Assembly: GCA_027627225.1 (NCBI GenBank)
Contig: CM051034.1
Location: 6,688,858 to 6,752,857, forward strand
Reading direction: 5' to 3'
Source of the DNA: Congeria kusceri
Taxonomy: Eukaryota; Mollusca; Bivalvia; Myida; Dreissenidae
DNA: 64,000 bases
Position numbers and translations under genes: made by a program. The number at the start of each line of letters is the position of its first letter. Position 1 is the stretch's first letter. This document shows positions 46,737 to 56,999 of the stretch, piece after piece. A model generated the notes under the pieces. That model saw only the letters and a program-made list of their open reading frames with translations. It did not search any database and was not told the origin of the DNA.

Positions 46737-48270
46737 CGAGGTGAAGTCAAAAAGTTCTCGTACTCCTTTAAATTTTCGTCAATTTGATGTCGAACAATAA
46801 TGACATTTTATACGATTTATTAGACTATTTGTAACTTATATACAAATAATCATGAAACAATATTCAATTGTATTATATATTTAGGCTGCTATATTTAACA
46901 TAATAAACGATGTACGGAGCACTTGGAAAAACTATCATTCGGAAATTTTATTTACGAGCCAAACGTTTTCATATTTAATATGACGTCATATTAACGTCAT
47001 TTTTAAACAAAGTGAAAACATCAGCGCGAAATAGCGAAATTAGAATAAATGACGGAAGAAAATTGAAAGGCGCTTAAAAGTGACGACGCCAATTGAGCGA
47101 ACGGAGCAACGTGCAGTAAAAAGGTTTTCTGCTAAGGCTGGTGTGATACCAACGGAATCGTGGAAATTTCTTTCAAAGGAGGGAGCTTTTAATTGTTGCA
47201 GAACAATTGTGTTTGAGTGGCATCGTCGATGGACCGGGCGGCCGACCACGGGGCAGCGTACCAGAGATTATGTCTTGAATATTGTTTCTGCCGAGCGCCG
47301 GGAGTCTAATGATGACAGTTCAGACAGTGTTGATGTGAGCCATGGAACATTTCATAGAATATTGACTTAGGACTTAGGGATGAATAAAGTTTGTGCCAGA
47401 TGGGCGCCCCACCTTTTGTAAGACGATGACAAGGAAAGAGGCATCGACGCATCCCAAACATTTTCGAAACGGTGAAATAGGGACAGCGATCGCTTCCTCG
47501 ACAGAGTCGTCACTACGGACGAAACATGGGCGAGTTTTTTACATCAGGAGACGAAACGGGAATCTGGCGCAGAACATGAATAAGCCGGAGTATTATCAAA
47601 AAGTAAGTTACACTAATATTTAATTATTCTCATAGGTAATACTAAAACATTTTGTTAACAAGCGTGATGTTAACAATTGCGCAAATTTTATTATTTATGA
47701 TATACCGAGAACATTATTTTTATTTCTTTGATTATTTCCTTACAGGTTGTTCGGAGAAATCTCACCAACGATATCTGGAAGAAGCGGCCCGGATGTGAGA
47801 TCGAGAACCTAATATATAATAAAGATAACGCTCCACCTCGCCGGGCAGAGGACACGCTGAACACCATCGACTTCCAGGGGTATGAGAGGCTACAGCATGC
47901 TCTGTACAGCTCGGATTTTTCCCCCTTTGACTTCAGCGTATTTCCCCGTCTCAAGTCGGACCGCAGAGGCCGCAGGTTCGAGAGTGAGGAGGATATCAAG
48001 TATGCACCTCGATCAGCTGTGCGTTCGTATCCTCAGCAATTCTATGTTGACATATACAGTAAGTAGGTACGTCAAAGTGCTCCGTACACACGATGTGTTG
48101 TATTTATAAAACGTATTTTTGGCATGTCCTCGTATTTTGAAACAGACGTATGAAAATTACACATGTTGATCAGAAATGATTCTTCTTTCAGATCATAAAA
48201 GTTTAATTTATCTATAATAAAAGTCATGAGATATTTGCGAGTAATCCGGAAACATTTTGACTTCACGTCA
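46737..48270 (+). mobile_element. Mariner-like DNA transposon, 1.53 kb
   Basis: TA dinucleotides flank it (46735-46736 and 48271-48272). The left end CGAGGTGAAGTCAAAAAGTT and the inverted right end TGACGTGAAGTCAAAATGTT agree over most of about 30 bp. It holds a broken transposase gene (47080-48066). It lies in an intron of the minus-strand ShKT gene, in the opposite orientation to it. A 41-bp piece of its 3' part also occurs at 51535-51575. Confidence 0.85.
47080..48066 (+). pseudogene. Mariner-type transposase, broken, with an intron-like gap
   Basis: The N-terminal part (47080-47370) has a helix-turn-helix-like region with RTIVFEWHRRW and a following GRP, typical of mariner DNA-binding domains. 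The middle part, about 47485-47575 in another frame, carries TDETW, the block with the first catalytic aspartate. The C-terminal part (47746-48066) has NKDNAPPRRAE (usually DNAPPH/A, second aspartate), then SSDFSPFDFSVFP, the block with the third acidic residue, and LKSDRRGRRFES. In-frame stops and frame changes separate the parts. Between parts two and three, 47602-47746 looks like an intron: GTAAGT at its start and TTATTTCCTTACAG at its end. Mariners normally lack introns. Confidence 0.8.
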
Positions 48271-48317
48271 TAGTGATTGTTTATTACCAATAAGTTTCAA
48301 TACTTCACAAGTTGTAC

Positions 48318-48446
48318 CTGGTTTGCAGAAGCCACAGTACAAGGCGCAGTTCTTCTTTGCAAACGGCAGATAGGTGTTAGAGGGAATGTCTGCACAGATG
48401 TCTCGTCCGAACAGGCCACAGTCCTTCAAATCTTCGCATGGAGCTG
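48318..48446 (-). CDS. Candidate exon: complete ShKT domain (exon f of the mosaic gene)
   Basis: The minus-strand acceptor TACTTTCTTAG is followed by CAG, giving a tandem NAGNAG acceptor (exon start 48446 or 48443), and the donor is CCAG|GTACAA. The exon is 129 bp (or 126), phase 1 at both ends. It encodes six cysteines in ShKT order: PCEDLKDC, DIC, KNC, YC and GFC, with the typical CALYCGFC ending. It lies 47 bp from the mariner's right end, so the transposon sits in the intron between the two ShKT exons. The tandem duplication that copied the neighbouring linker exon probably once copied this exon too, but the second copy was deleted. Confidence 0.65.
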
Positions 48447-49071
48447 CTAAGAAAGTATATAGTAAATCTTAAAATATTTAGTTCAATGCTAATCCATAAG
48501 CTAGTTTCCACGGCAACAGCACATTACAGTCAGGTACTGAGTAAATAGTCTTTGTTGAGATGGTTGTTTGTTAAACAAATTGGCAACCTGGATCATCTAG
48601 TGTAAATATTATATATATTGTATGAATGTACATGGACGAGACATAGTGATAGAGGAACACTGTTTAGTATATATTAAAGAATATAGCAATGGCATTTAAT
48701 ATTGTTTTTTAATCAGATAACGATAAGAAACACATTGCTTTAATGACGCCACATGATGCATACATTACAAATTGCATACACATATAGAACTTCCTTATTT
48801 ACATAATAAGAAAGCACTCTGAGATCGCAAACATGTGCAGCTCATGAGTTATACAGCATACTGTGAATATTTGTCCTATCTCCCAACACTAAGTATTCCT
48901 TAAAAAAAAATCCAGACAGTGATTATGATCACAACATAAATCTAATCATTTGTTCATTGACTCATTCCCAACCTTCCAAAATTTCATGCAAATTCGTGTT
49001 TAAGTAACACTGATAACTAAAAAACAGACAGACAGGCCTACGCCGGCAAAATCACAACCGCATTGGCAAAG
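48447..49071. other. Intronic stretch
   Basis: AT-rich, no repeats with clear edges. It ends in AAACAGACAGACAGGCC just before the family R start at 49072. Confidence 0.45.
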
Positions 49072-49415
49072 GTAAACAAGACGCTGTATATTCGATAAAA
49101 CACAAATGCCCGCGGTTGGTACCAGACGAAACGGTACAATTTTGTCAACTAAGAAATGGCCCATTTGACTTAGGTCAAGATCAAGGTCAAAGTGAAGTTG
49201 AATGACATCAAGAAGCCAGGGGCATAAAATTTCCTGTCGTCAATAATGAAAGCAGCTGCTTAAGATGTTATAAATTTACTGCTGATAAAACATAGTAGTT
49301 TATGTCACTGCATTAATTAAAGTATAATATCTAATGCTATACTTACGTTTGGTAATTGTGCTAGGTGCACTCCACGTGTGATTAATTTTGGCGGAATTCA
49401 CAATCGTTTACTTAC

Positions 49416-49568
49416 GGGTGGTGGTGTTGCTAGGGGTGGTCTTGTTGCTAGGTCTAGTCGTCGTGTGACCTTGAACATGAGGCTCTGTCTGGTGGTCTGT
49501 GTGGTTTTTAACAGTAGCAGTGGGCGTCGTGTGGCCAGATGACGAGTGGGTTGTATGATTTGTAGTGA
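49416..49568 (-). CDS. Candidate exon: Thr/Ser-rich linker (exon e of the mosaic gene)
   Basis: The minus-strand acceptor is GACTTCAACAG and the donor ACCC|GTAAGT. The exon is 153 bp (51 codons), phase 1 at both ends. The product is rich in Thr, Ser, Pro, His and Asn (TVTTNHTTHSSSGHTTP ... TTTRPSNKTTPSN), as expected for an O-glycosylated mucin-like spacer. It lies directly upstream of the ShKT exon f in transcription order. A second, slightly different copy is at 52079-52231. No structured domain is present; the call rests on composition, splice signals and matching phase. Confidence 0.55.
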
Positions 49569-50169
49569 CTGTTGAAGTCGATGTCAACGAAGAACAACAA
49601 AGAACAGTCGATTAAAAAGATACACATGCATACATATAGATGCATGCCTTAATTGACATAAATATGAACAAATTGCATACATACAAAACGTGCAGTAAAA
49701 ATAACGAATAAACTTTTACTAAGTATTACATATACTGTAAAACGGTAAAAATGTTATTGAAATAACAATTTCATGTACTGAAAATCGACAACAAAAATTG
49801 TTGTTTATTCAATATTCTAAATGTAACTAAAGCTTTGTCACACGAGTGGCAGCGGGCCCCGAATGATAGCATGTTTGCAGGTGAGGAACCGTTTTTGTAT
49901 TTCTAGTAACGGCGACCTTGACCTTGATCCCACCCATCCCTATACAATCCCAAGTGAGGTCTTAATAAAAGGTATCTATGTATGAAGTTGAATTACAATA
50001 GCTCAATGCGTTCTCGAGTAATTGAGTAGAAATCTTTTTTCTATTTTTTGTAACGGCGAACTTGACAGTGACCCCATCCACCCCTTATGTAATCACAAGC
50101 CAGGTCTCTATATAAGGTATCTATGGATGAAGTTTCATTAAAATATTTCAATTTGTTCTCAAGTTAGAG

Positions 50170-50945
50170 AGCTGAAACCAAAATTTGACTCCTCCTGAAA
50201 ATGAAAAATTAACAAAGGGCAATAACTCCAGAATTATGAAGTGCAGAGTAACGGTTTCTTGTGCACTGCACTTCTCCTCAAAGACATCTATCCACCTATG
50301 AAGTTTCAAGTTAATACCTCTTATAGTCTAAGAGTTATGCTCCAGGCAAAAACGAAGTATGAAAAAAAATTAACAAAGGGCAATAACTCTAGAACCACGA
50401 AGTGCATAGTAATGGTTCTTGTGCACAACACTTCTCCTTAATGAGATCTATCCACCCATGAAGTTTCTAATTAATAGCTGAAACGGTTTTGAAGTTTCAA
50501 GTAAATACCTCTTATAGTCTAAGAGTTATGCTCCAGGCAAGAAAAATTAACAAAGGGCAAGAACTCCAGAATTATGAAGTGCAGAGTAACGGTTCTTGTG
50601 CATTGCACTTCTCCTCAATGAGATCTATCCACCTATGAAGTTTCTAGTTAATACCTCTTATAGTCTAAGAGTTTTGCTCCAGGCAAAAACAAAGTATGAA
50701 AAGTTAACAAAGGGCAATAACTCCAGAACCATGAAGTGCAGATTAATGGTTCTTGTGCACAGCACTTCTCCTTAATGAGATCTATCTACCCATGAAGTTT
50801 CAAATTGATAGAGCAAACGGTTTTGAAGTTATGAAAGAAAAACATGAAAAATGTGGACGGACAGACAGATGGACAGACAGTGGATTACTATAGGGCATCC
50901 GCAAAAAATTTGCAGGGCCCTAACTATGATTATATAGAGTGGCAC
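50170..50945 (+). mobile_element. Helentron/pearl-like element with ~150-bp repeats (copy 1)
   Basis: About five units share AACAAAGGGCAATAACTCCA, GAAGTGCAGAGTAACGGTTC, TCTATCCACCTATGAAGTTT and CTTATAGTCTAAGAGTTATG. It is followed by GTGGACGGACAGACAGATGG and a terminal hairpin with AGGGC...GGCCCT and GCAAA...TTTGC (50895-50926). Confidence 0.65.
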
Positions 50946-51533
50946 AATTTTCGACAAATGCTTTAATACAACGTGAACAAGAATATAATACAAGGGATAC
51001 ACAACCTGTACCAATTATACAACCCGTACAAGTGTTGAGTCCAGAGCGAATACAAAGGTATCATCGTCGGATGCGGTAATAAATCTCACAGTGGCAAACT
51101 AGGTTACTATAACTACTATCACCTAACATGCTGGGGGCACTTCTAATGGATATCACATGGGGAACATATACTATATACGATAGAAATAGAGTTGTTTCTA
51201 AAACAGGTTTGCCCCCTCGATGGCCAGAGCAATCTTTAAAATATAAAGTTTAAAGTGAAGATCGAGTGAAAACAGATGGACTTGGATAGCTGATACGTTT
51301 TATATAATTCAAGGACCATAACTCTACAGTTTCTTGAGCGATAAGTCATCAAACTTGGCCGAGATGTTATGCTCACAAAGATTTTTCACAGTTTGGTGAA
51401 AATCTGATGAAAACTATTGGACTTAGGAACAGGTCAAGAATTTGGCCTATCGACCGACAGCTGCAAACTAATATACCCTGACATTTTCGATGAGGGGAGG
51501 GGCATACTAACGGCTAGGTGGGCACTTTTCTAT

Positions 51534-51600
51534 TTTCAGATCATAAAAGTTTAATTTATCTATAATAAAAGTCATAATAAAAGATTAAAAGTAAATAAAA
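51534..51600. repeat. Duplication junction carrying a 41-bp mariner fragment
   Basis: 51535-51575 is identical to 48185-48225 inside the mariner. It is followed by an AT-rich filler and then by the family R start. This shows that the second block began within the mariner and then lost the equivalent of 48226-49071. Confidence 0.85.
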
Positions 51601-52078
51601 GTAAACAAGACGCTGTATATTCGATAAAACACAAATGCCCGCGGTTGGTGCTGGACAGCCCATTTGAATTATTCTAAGTCCAAATTAGGTCAAGGTTAAG
51701 GTCAAAGTGAGGCTGGGGATATGGGTGGATTGAGAATCGTCGCAAGCAACAACTGTGTAATTTTTGTTGTAAGCGGTGTTGGTACCAGACGAAACGGTAC
51801 AATTTTGTCAACTAAGAAATGGCCCATTTGAATTAGGTCAAGATCAAGGTCAAAGTGAAGTTGAATGACATCAAGAAGCCAGGGGCATAACATTTCCTGT
51901 CGTCAATAATGAAAGCAGCTGCTTAAGATGTTATAAATTTACTGCTGATAAAACATAGTAGTTTATGTCACTGCATTAATTAAAGTAGAATATCTAATGC
52001 TATACTTACGTTTGGTAATTGTGCTAGGTGCACTCGACGTGTGATTAAGTTTGGCGGAATTCACAATTGTTTACTTAC

Positions 52079-52231
52079 GGGTGGTGGTGTTGCTAGGGGT
52101 GGTGTTGTTGCTAGGTCTAGTCGTCGTGTGACCTTGAACATGAGGCTCTGTCTGGTGGCCTGTGTGGTTTTTAACAGTAGCAGTGGGCGTCGTGTGGCCA
52201 GATGACGAGTGGGTTGTATGATTTGTAGTGA
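52079..52231 (-). CDS. Candidate exon: Thr/Ser-rich linker (exon d of the mosaic gene)
   Basis: Copy of exon e at offset 2663, with the same acceptor, the same donor GTAAGT, the same 153-bp length and phase 1 ends. Two replacements were noticed: Asp to Gly in the NHTDHQ stretch and Lys to Asn in the SNKTTP stretch, relative to exon e. The frame and both splice sites are intact, so both copies could be spliced together in frame to lengthen the mucin-like spacer, or used alternatively. Confidence 0.55.
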
Positions 52232-52829
52232 CTGTTGAAGTCGATGTCAACGAAGAACAACAAAGAACAGTCGATTAAAAAGATACACATGCATACATAT
52301 AGATGCATGCCTTAATTGACATAAATATGAACAAATTGCATACATACAAAACGTGCAGTAAAAATAACGAATAAACTTTTACTAAGTATTACATATACTG
52401 TAAAACGGTAAAAATGTTATTGAAATAACAATTTCATGTACTGAAAATCGACAACAAAAATTGTTGTTTATTCAATATTCTAAATGTAACTAAAGCTTTG
52501 TCACACGAGTGGCAGCGGGCCCCGAATGATAGCATGTTTGCAGGTGAGGAACCGTTTTTGTATTTTTAGTAACGGTGACCTTGACCTTGATCCCACCCAT
52601 CCCCTATGCAATCCCAAGTGAGGTCTTAATAAAAGGTATCTATGTATGAAGTTGAATTACAATAGCTCAATGCGTTCTCGAGTAATTGAGTAGAAACCGT
52701 TTTTCTATTTTTTGTAACGGCGAACTTGACAGTGACCCCATCCACCCCTTATGTAATCACAAGCCAGGTCTCTATATAAGGTATCTATGGATGAAGTTTC
52801 ATTAAAATATTTCAATTTGTTCTCAAGTT

Positions 52830-53610
52830 AGAGAGCTGAAACCAAAATTTGACTCCTCCTGAAAATGAAAAATTAACAAAGGGCAATAACTCCAGAATTA
52901 TGAAGTGCAGAGTAACGGTTTCTTGTGCACTGCACTTCTCCTCAAAGACATCTATCCACCTATGAAGTTTCAAGATAATACCTCTTATAGTCTAAGAGTT
53001 ATTCTCCAGGCAAAAACGAAGTATGAAAAAAAATTAACAAAGGGCAATAACTCTAGAACCACAAAGTGCATAGTAATGGTTCTTGTGCACAACACTTCTC
53101 CTTAATGAGATCTATCCACCCATGAAGTTTCTAATTAATAGCTGAAACGGTTTTGAAGTTTCAAGTAAATACCTCTTATAGTCTAAGAGTTATGCTCCAG
53201 GCAAGAAAAATTAACAAAGGGCAAGAACTCCAGAATGATGAAATGCAGAGTAACGGTTCTTGTGCATTGCACTTCTCCTCAATGAGATCTATCCACCTAT
53301 GAAGTTTCTAGTTAATACCTCTTATAGTCTAAGAGTTATGCTCCAGGCAAAAACGAAGTATGGAAAGTTAACAAAGGGCTATAACTCAAGAACCATGAAG
53401 TGCAGATTAATGGTTCTTGTGCACAGCACTTCTCCTTAATGAGATCTATCTACCCATGAAGTTTCAAATTGATATATCAAACGGTTTTGAAGTTATGAAA
53501 GAAAAACATGAAAAATGTGGACGGACAGACAGACGGACAGACAGTGGATTACTATAGGGCATCCGCAAAAAATTTGCAGGGCCCTAACTATGATTATATA
53601 GAGTGGCACA
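52830..53610 (+). mobile_element. Helentron/pearl-like element with ~150-bp repeats (copy 2)
   Basis: Duplicate of 50170-50945 with the same GACGGACAGACAG tract and the same terminal hairpin near 53559-53590. Confidence 0.65.
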
Positions 53611-54228
53611 ATTTTCGACAAATGCTTTAATACAACGTGAACAAGAATATAATACAAGGGATACACAACCTGTACCAATTATACAAACCGTACAAGTGTT
53701 GAGTCCAGAGCGAATACAAAGGTATCATCGTAGGATGCGGTAACAAATCTCACAGTGGCAAACTAGGTTACTATAACTACTATCACCTAACATGCTGGGG
53801 GCACTTCTAATGGATATCACATGGGGAACATATACTATATACGATAGAAATAGAGTTGTTTCTAAAACAGGTTTGACCCTTGAATTCCAGAGCATTCTTT
53901 AAAATATAAAGTTTAAAGTGAAAATCGAGTGAAAACAGATGGACTTGGATAGCTGATACGTTTTATATAATTCAAGGACCATAACTCTACAGTTTCTTGA
54001 GCGATAAGTCATCAAACTTGGCCGAGATGTTATGCTCACAAAGATTTTTCACAGTTTGGTGAAAATCTGATGAAAACTATTGGACTTAGGAACAGGTAAA
54101 GAATGTGGCCTATCGACCGACAGCTGCAAACTAATATACCCTGACATTTTCGATGAGGGGAGGGGCATACTAACGGGCTAGGTGGGCACTTTTCTACTTA
54201 CTAACAGCGGATCAGAGAGTATATTTAC

Positions 54229-54321
54229 CCGGCACCGTGACAGTGACGTTCGGCTTACCATCCCAATCATGAGTAATTGGGTGCGGGCGGAAGATTGTTA
54301 GAAATTCACTTCCTTGACTTT
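54229..54321 (-). CDS. Candidate exon: beta-rich segment, possibly IgGFc-binding-like (exon c)
   Basis: The minus-strand acceptor is TTGGTTTCTTTCATAG and the donor CCGG|GTAAAT. The exon is 93 bp (31 codons), phase 1 at both ends. It encodes SQGSEFLTIFRPHPITHDWD followed by a segment ending NVTVTVPG, with one possible N-glycosylation site (NVT). The opening G-S-E-F-L-T-I-F and the closing V-T-V-T-V-P recall the first strand pair of IgGFc-binding N-terminal domains found in many molluscan secreted proteins, but this is a weak resemblance. The rest of such a domain was not found downstream, so the domain may be absent or lost. Confidence 0.5.
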
Positions 54322-54982
54322 CTATGAAAGAAACCAAACTGGTGAGTAATGTAAACATGCCAATTAAAATATTATCATATTACATGCTTACTTGTTACAT
54401 TTAAACTGGAAAATATAAAACAAACAAAATGGTGAGAAGTGTAAATATATAAATGTGAAATATTGTATAAAATCATGTTGCATTATGTGACATTTAAACT
54501 GGAAATTATACTATTTGGAGCAAAATTTGAAAACTTTAAACATATTTTATTTCCAAAAAGTCTATAATGACATTATTACAAAATTATACATTATTTTTAG
54601 ACCAAACATATATATTGGAAAACGGGTTAGACCTAAAGTTCTACAACATTATCGAGGGTCTTTCCCTTAGGATAGAAGTTGCATGTTATGATGGTGACAG
54701 ACGTACATACATAAAAATGATGTCATTCACAAAATATACAAAAGATAACACAAAAACGCAATAGTGACATATGATATTAATTTCGTTCGGGAAATGAGAA
54801 TTAAAATAATTATAAAAAAAAAAAAATAATAATAATAATAATAATAATAGTAATAATAATAATAATAATGGTGATGATATCGTATGCAGTTTAGGATAGC
54901 TTAAAGATAGTAATAACAACAGTAATAACGATAGTAATAAGTCCTAGTAATAAGTCATGTCCAGCAAGAAGATAAGTGTTAG

Positions 54983-55238
54983 CTACGTTTTGAATCGCTT
55001 TGTCGTATTAATATATTTGTGAACTTCGTTAAAAATAAAGGTGTTGTCTTCATTGTTTAAAGAGGGCTTACCATAAAGAATCAGCTCACAATTCAGGGGA
55101 TGAAATGAATGCAGTGCATTAAAAAGAACTATTCGTTGCAAAAGGTAAATAGGACATGTGTAATGTGCAACATTTTCAAGCTCATTTCCACATGCACATA
55201 GGGGAGAGTTTGCTAAATGGTTGTTGAATAAGTCAGAG
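54983..55238 (-). pseudogene. Frame-shifted C-terminal part of the LINE ORF2
   Basis: Continuing after the 7-bp duplication in the other frame, about 80 codons remain open to a TAG at 54983. They include CACGNELENVAHYTCPIY, a CxC...H...C arrangement that is the usual C-terminal zinc-binding motif of CR1/jockey-type ORF2 proteins. The ORF was therefore longer before the duplication. Confidence 0.8.
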
Positions 55239-56864
55239 TTTAGATTTTAGATTACTGCAGTTATTTCGTAAGCGGGCATGTAAAATTGATGTATTTCTAT
55301 CTCCAGTATAGAAGTACTGGGGATTGTCGTCGCATAAATTAAATATTTCTTTCAAGGCAGCTTTAAATTTCGAAATGGTGTCTATGTTTCTGATATCGTT
55401 ATGTAACGAATTCCATAGATTAATGGCAGATGGTAAAAACGAGCGTGAATAAAGTAATGTTCTTCTTGATAAAATAATATAGTCTTCCGCATTTCTAAGA
55501 TTTCGAGAGGACTGTTCTTGAACTGTTTGTGGAAGAAGGTTAGTAAGGTAATTGGGACACTGGCCGTTGTGCATTTTGTAGAAATTAACGAGTTTGAGAT
55601 AACGTCGTCGTTTGTCTAGACTTGGCCATTTAACTTCAGTATATAGATTTTTAAGCGAGACAGATCTCGTTAGTCCTGAGACAATACGCGCGGCTTCGTT
55701 TTGGATTTTTTCTATTAATTCTTTGTCGTACAATGTACAACCATCCCACACAACGCACGCGTATTCAAGTAATGGCCGCATGTGGGTGAAGAATATTTGG
55801 TTAAGACATTTTCTTGAGAGATTGTATTTAAGTTTTCGCATAGCTCCCAGGATTTTCGACGCGGATTTCAAAATGTTATTAATGTGATTGTTCCATTTGC
55901 CGTCGCTGCTTAACGTCAGACCAAGATGTTTGTGATTTTCAACAATTGTTACGGGTACATTACCAAACACTAATTTAGGCAAAGGAACATTATTTTGTGT
56001 TGTAAATAAAATTGCTTCAGTTTTTTGGGGATTAAAATCAACAAGCCATCGTTTGGCCCAAATGTTAATCAGGCAGAGGTCATGGTTCAGAATACCCTCG
56101 AGATCAGCTAAGTTAGATGTAGTGCATGATAAAGACGTATCGTCAGCAAACAAACGGGTAATACTAAGAAGATTTTCGACAATATCATTAACGTAAATCA
56201 GGAAAAACAACGGTCCTAATACTGAGCCCTGAGGAACACCGGCATTTACTAGTAAAGACTGAGACTTAGCTGAGCCAACAAATACTTTTTGGGTACGGTT
56301 AGACAAGTAACTTTTAATCCATTGTAGTATATTTCCATTTATGCCATTTTGTTTAAGTTTGAATAAAAGACCTTGATGCCAAACTCGGTCAAAAGCCTTG
56401 GATATATCACAGAATATCATACAATTGAGTTTCTTGTCATCAATAGAACGAGCTATTTGATCAAATATATCAATCAGTTGATAGACCGTTGAGTGCCCTC
56501 TTAGAAATCCTGATTGTTTACAATAAATTAAATTGTGCGCAATAAGATGGTTGTACAAGTGTTTATATACTACTCGCTCCATAAGTTTTCCTAAACAGCT
56601 TAAAAGAGAGATGGGGCGATAGTTTGAAGGTATGTTCGAGTCACCTTTTTTAAATAAGGGCATCACAAGTGCATTTTTCCATAATGAAGGAAATGTACAT
56701 TCTTGTAATGATTTATTAAACAATAAGCATATTGGTTTTGCAATAGACTCGCAAGTACGCTTCATAACTAGATGACTGATTAAGTCTTCACCAACAGCTT
56801 TGTTAGTTATTAAAATTTTGAGTATGTCCAATATTTCAGTTTCAGTTACAGAATTTGAAAACAT
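55233..56864 (-). CDS. Reverse transcriptase ORF of the LINE, 543 codons
   Basis: Non-LTR reverse transcriptase, which copies element RNA at a nicked chromosomal target. Conserved blocks in order: NYRPISLLS (about residue 81), QSGFLRGHST (118), CDISKAFDRVWH (150), GVPQGSVLGPLFFLIYVNDI (208), and the catalytic FADDTSL (238), then WLVDFNPQKTE and HKHLGLTLS. The endonuclease and the first RT residues are missing, as expected from 5' truncation; an upstream in-frame stop (TGA) lies 9 bases before the ATG, so this ATG is not a natural start. Near its 3' end a 7-bp tandem duplication (TTTAGAT twice, 55239-55252) shifts the frame and causes early termination. Otherwise the frame is intact, so the insertion is recent. 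Class: probably CR1/jockey group. Confidence 0.9.
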   Translation of the reverse strand: MFSNSVTETEILDILKILITNKAVGEDLISHLVMKRTCESIAKPICLLFNKSLQECTFPSLWKNALVMPLFKKGDSNIPSNYRPISLLSCLGKLMERVVYKHLYNHLIAHNLIYCKQSGFLRGHSTVYQLIDIFDQIARSIDDKKLNCMIFCDISKAFDRVWHQGLLFKLKQNGINGNILQWIKSYLSNRTQKVFVGSAKSQSLLVNAGVPQGSVLGPLFFLIYVNDIVENLLSITRLFADDTSLSCTTSNLADLEGILNHDLCLINIWAKRWLVDFNPQKTEAILFTTQNNVPLPKLVFGNVPVTIVENHKHLGLTLSSDGKWNNHINNILKSASKILGAMRKLKYNLSRKCLNQIFFTHMRPLLEYACVVWDGCTLYDKELIEKIQNEAARIVSGLTRSVSLKNLYTEVKWPSLDKRRRYLKLVNFYKMHNGQCPNYLTNLLPQTVQEQSSRNLRNAEDYIILSRRTLLYSRSFLPSAINLWNSLHNDIRNIDTISKFKAALKEIFNLCDDNPQYFYTGDRNTSILHARLRNNCSNLKSKL

Positions 56865-56939
56865 GTTTCGTCACGAAGATGCTTCAAAATACCTTTACTT
56901 TAAAAATAAGTACTCTAACTGATCAAATGTAAATATTAC

Positions 56940-56984
56940 CTGATGTAGGACGAAACGGCGTTGTACTTTCTGTAGAGACGGTTC
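56940..56984 (-). CDS. Candidate micro-exon: Thr/Ser-rich linker (exon b)
   Basis: The minus-strand acceptor is CAATGTTTGTAG and the donor TCAG|GTAATA. The exon is 45 bp (15 codons), phase 1 at both ends, encoding TVSTESTTPFRPTS: Thr/Ser/Pro-rich like exons d and e. The LINE insertion starts about 65 bp downstream of its donor, so the intron was hit close to the splice site while the donor stayed intact. It is short enough that chance cannot be excluded; the matching phase is the main support. Confidence 0.45.
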
Positions 56985-56999
56985 CTACAAACATTGAAA

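Larger units (their letters stand above)
49072..51533. repeat. 2.5-kb duplicated intron-exon block, copy 1
   Basis: Repeated at 51601-54196 (offset about 2663). Differences are few, for example about 130 bp near 51650-51782 absent from copy 1. It contains a family R fragment, a linker exon, family A units (49880-50170), a Helentron-like element (50170-50940) and a further repeat with GCCGAGATGTTATGCTCACA. The duplicated unit probably began at 48185, inside the mariner. Confidence 0.9.
51601..54196. repeat. 2.5-kb duplicated intron-exon block, copy 2
   Basis: Matches 49072-51533 through linker exon, family A units and element. Substitutions between the copies are scattered (for example in the exon at two codons). 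Confidence 0.9.
54810..56875 (-). mobile_element. 5'-truncated non-LTR retrotransposon (LINE), 3' tail of ATT repeats
   Basis: Read on the minus strand it begins within the reverse transcriptase region near 56870, without an endonuclease domain, runs through a complete RT, a C-terminal cysteine/histidine region and a short 3' part, and ends in ATTACT/ATT triplet repeats and a T-run (54812-54950). A simple-repeat 3' end without poly-A is usual for CR1/L2-type and some jockey-type elements. It sits in the same orientation as the ShKT gene, in the intron between exons b and c. No target duplication was identified. Confidence 0.8.
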
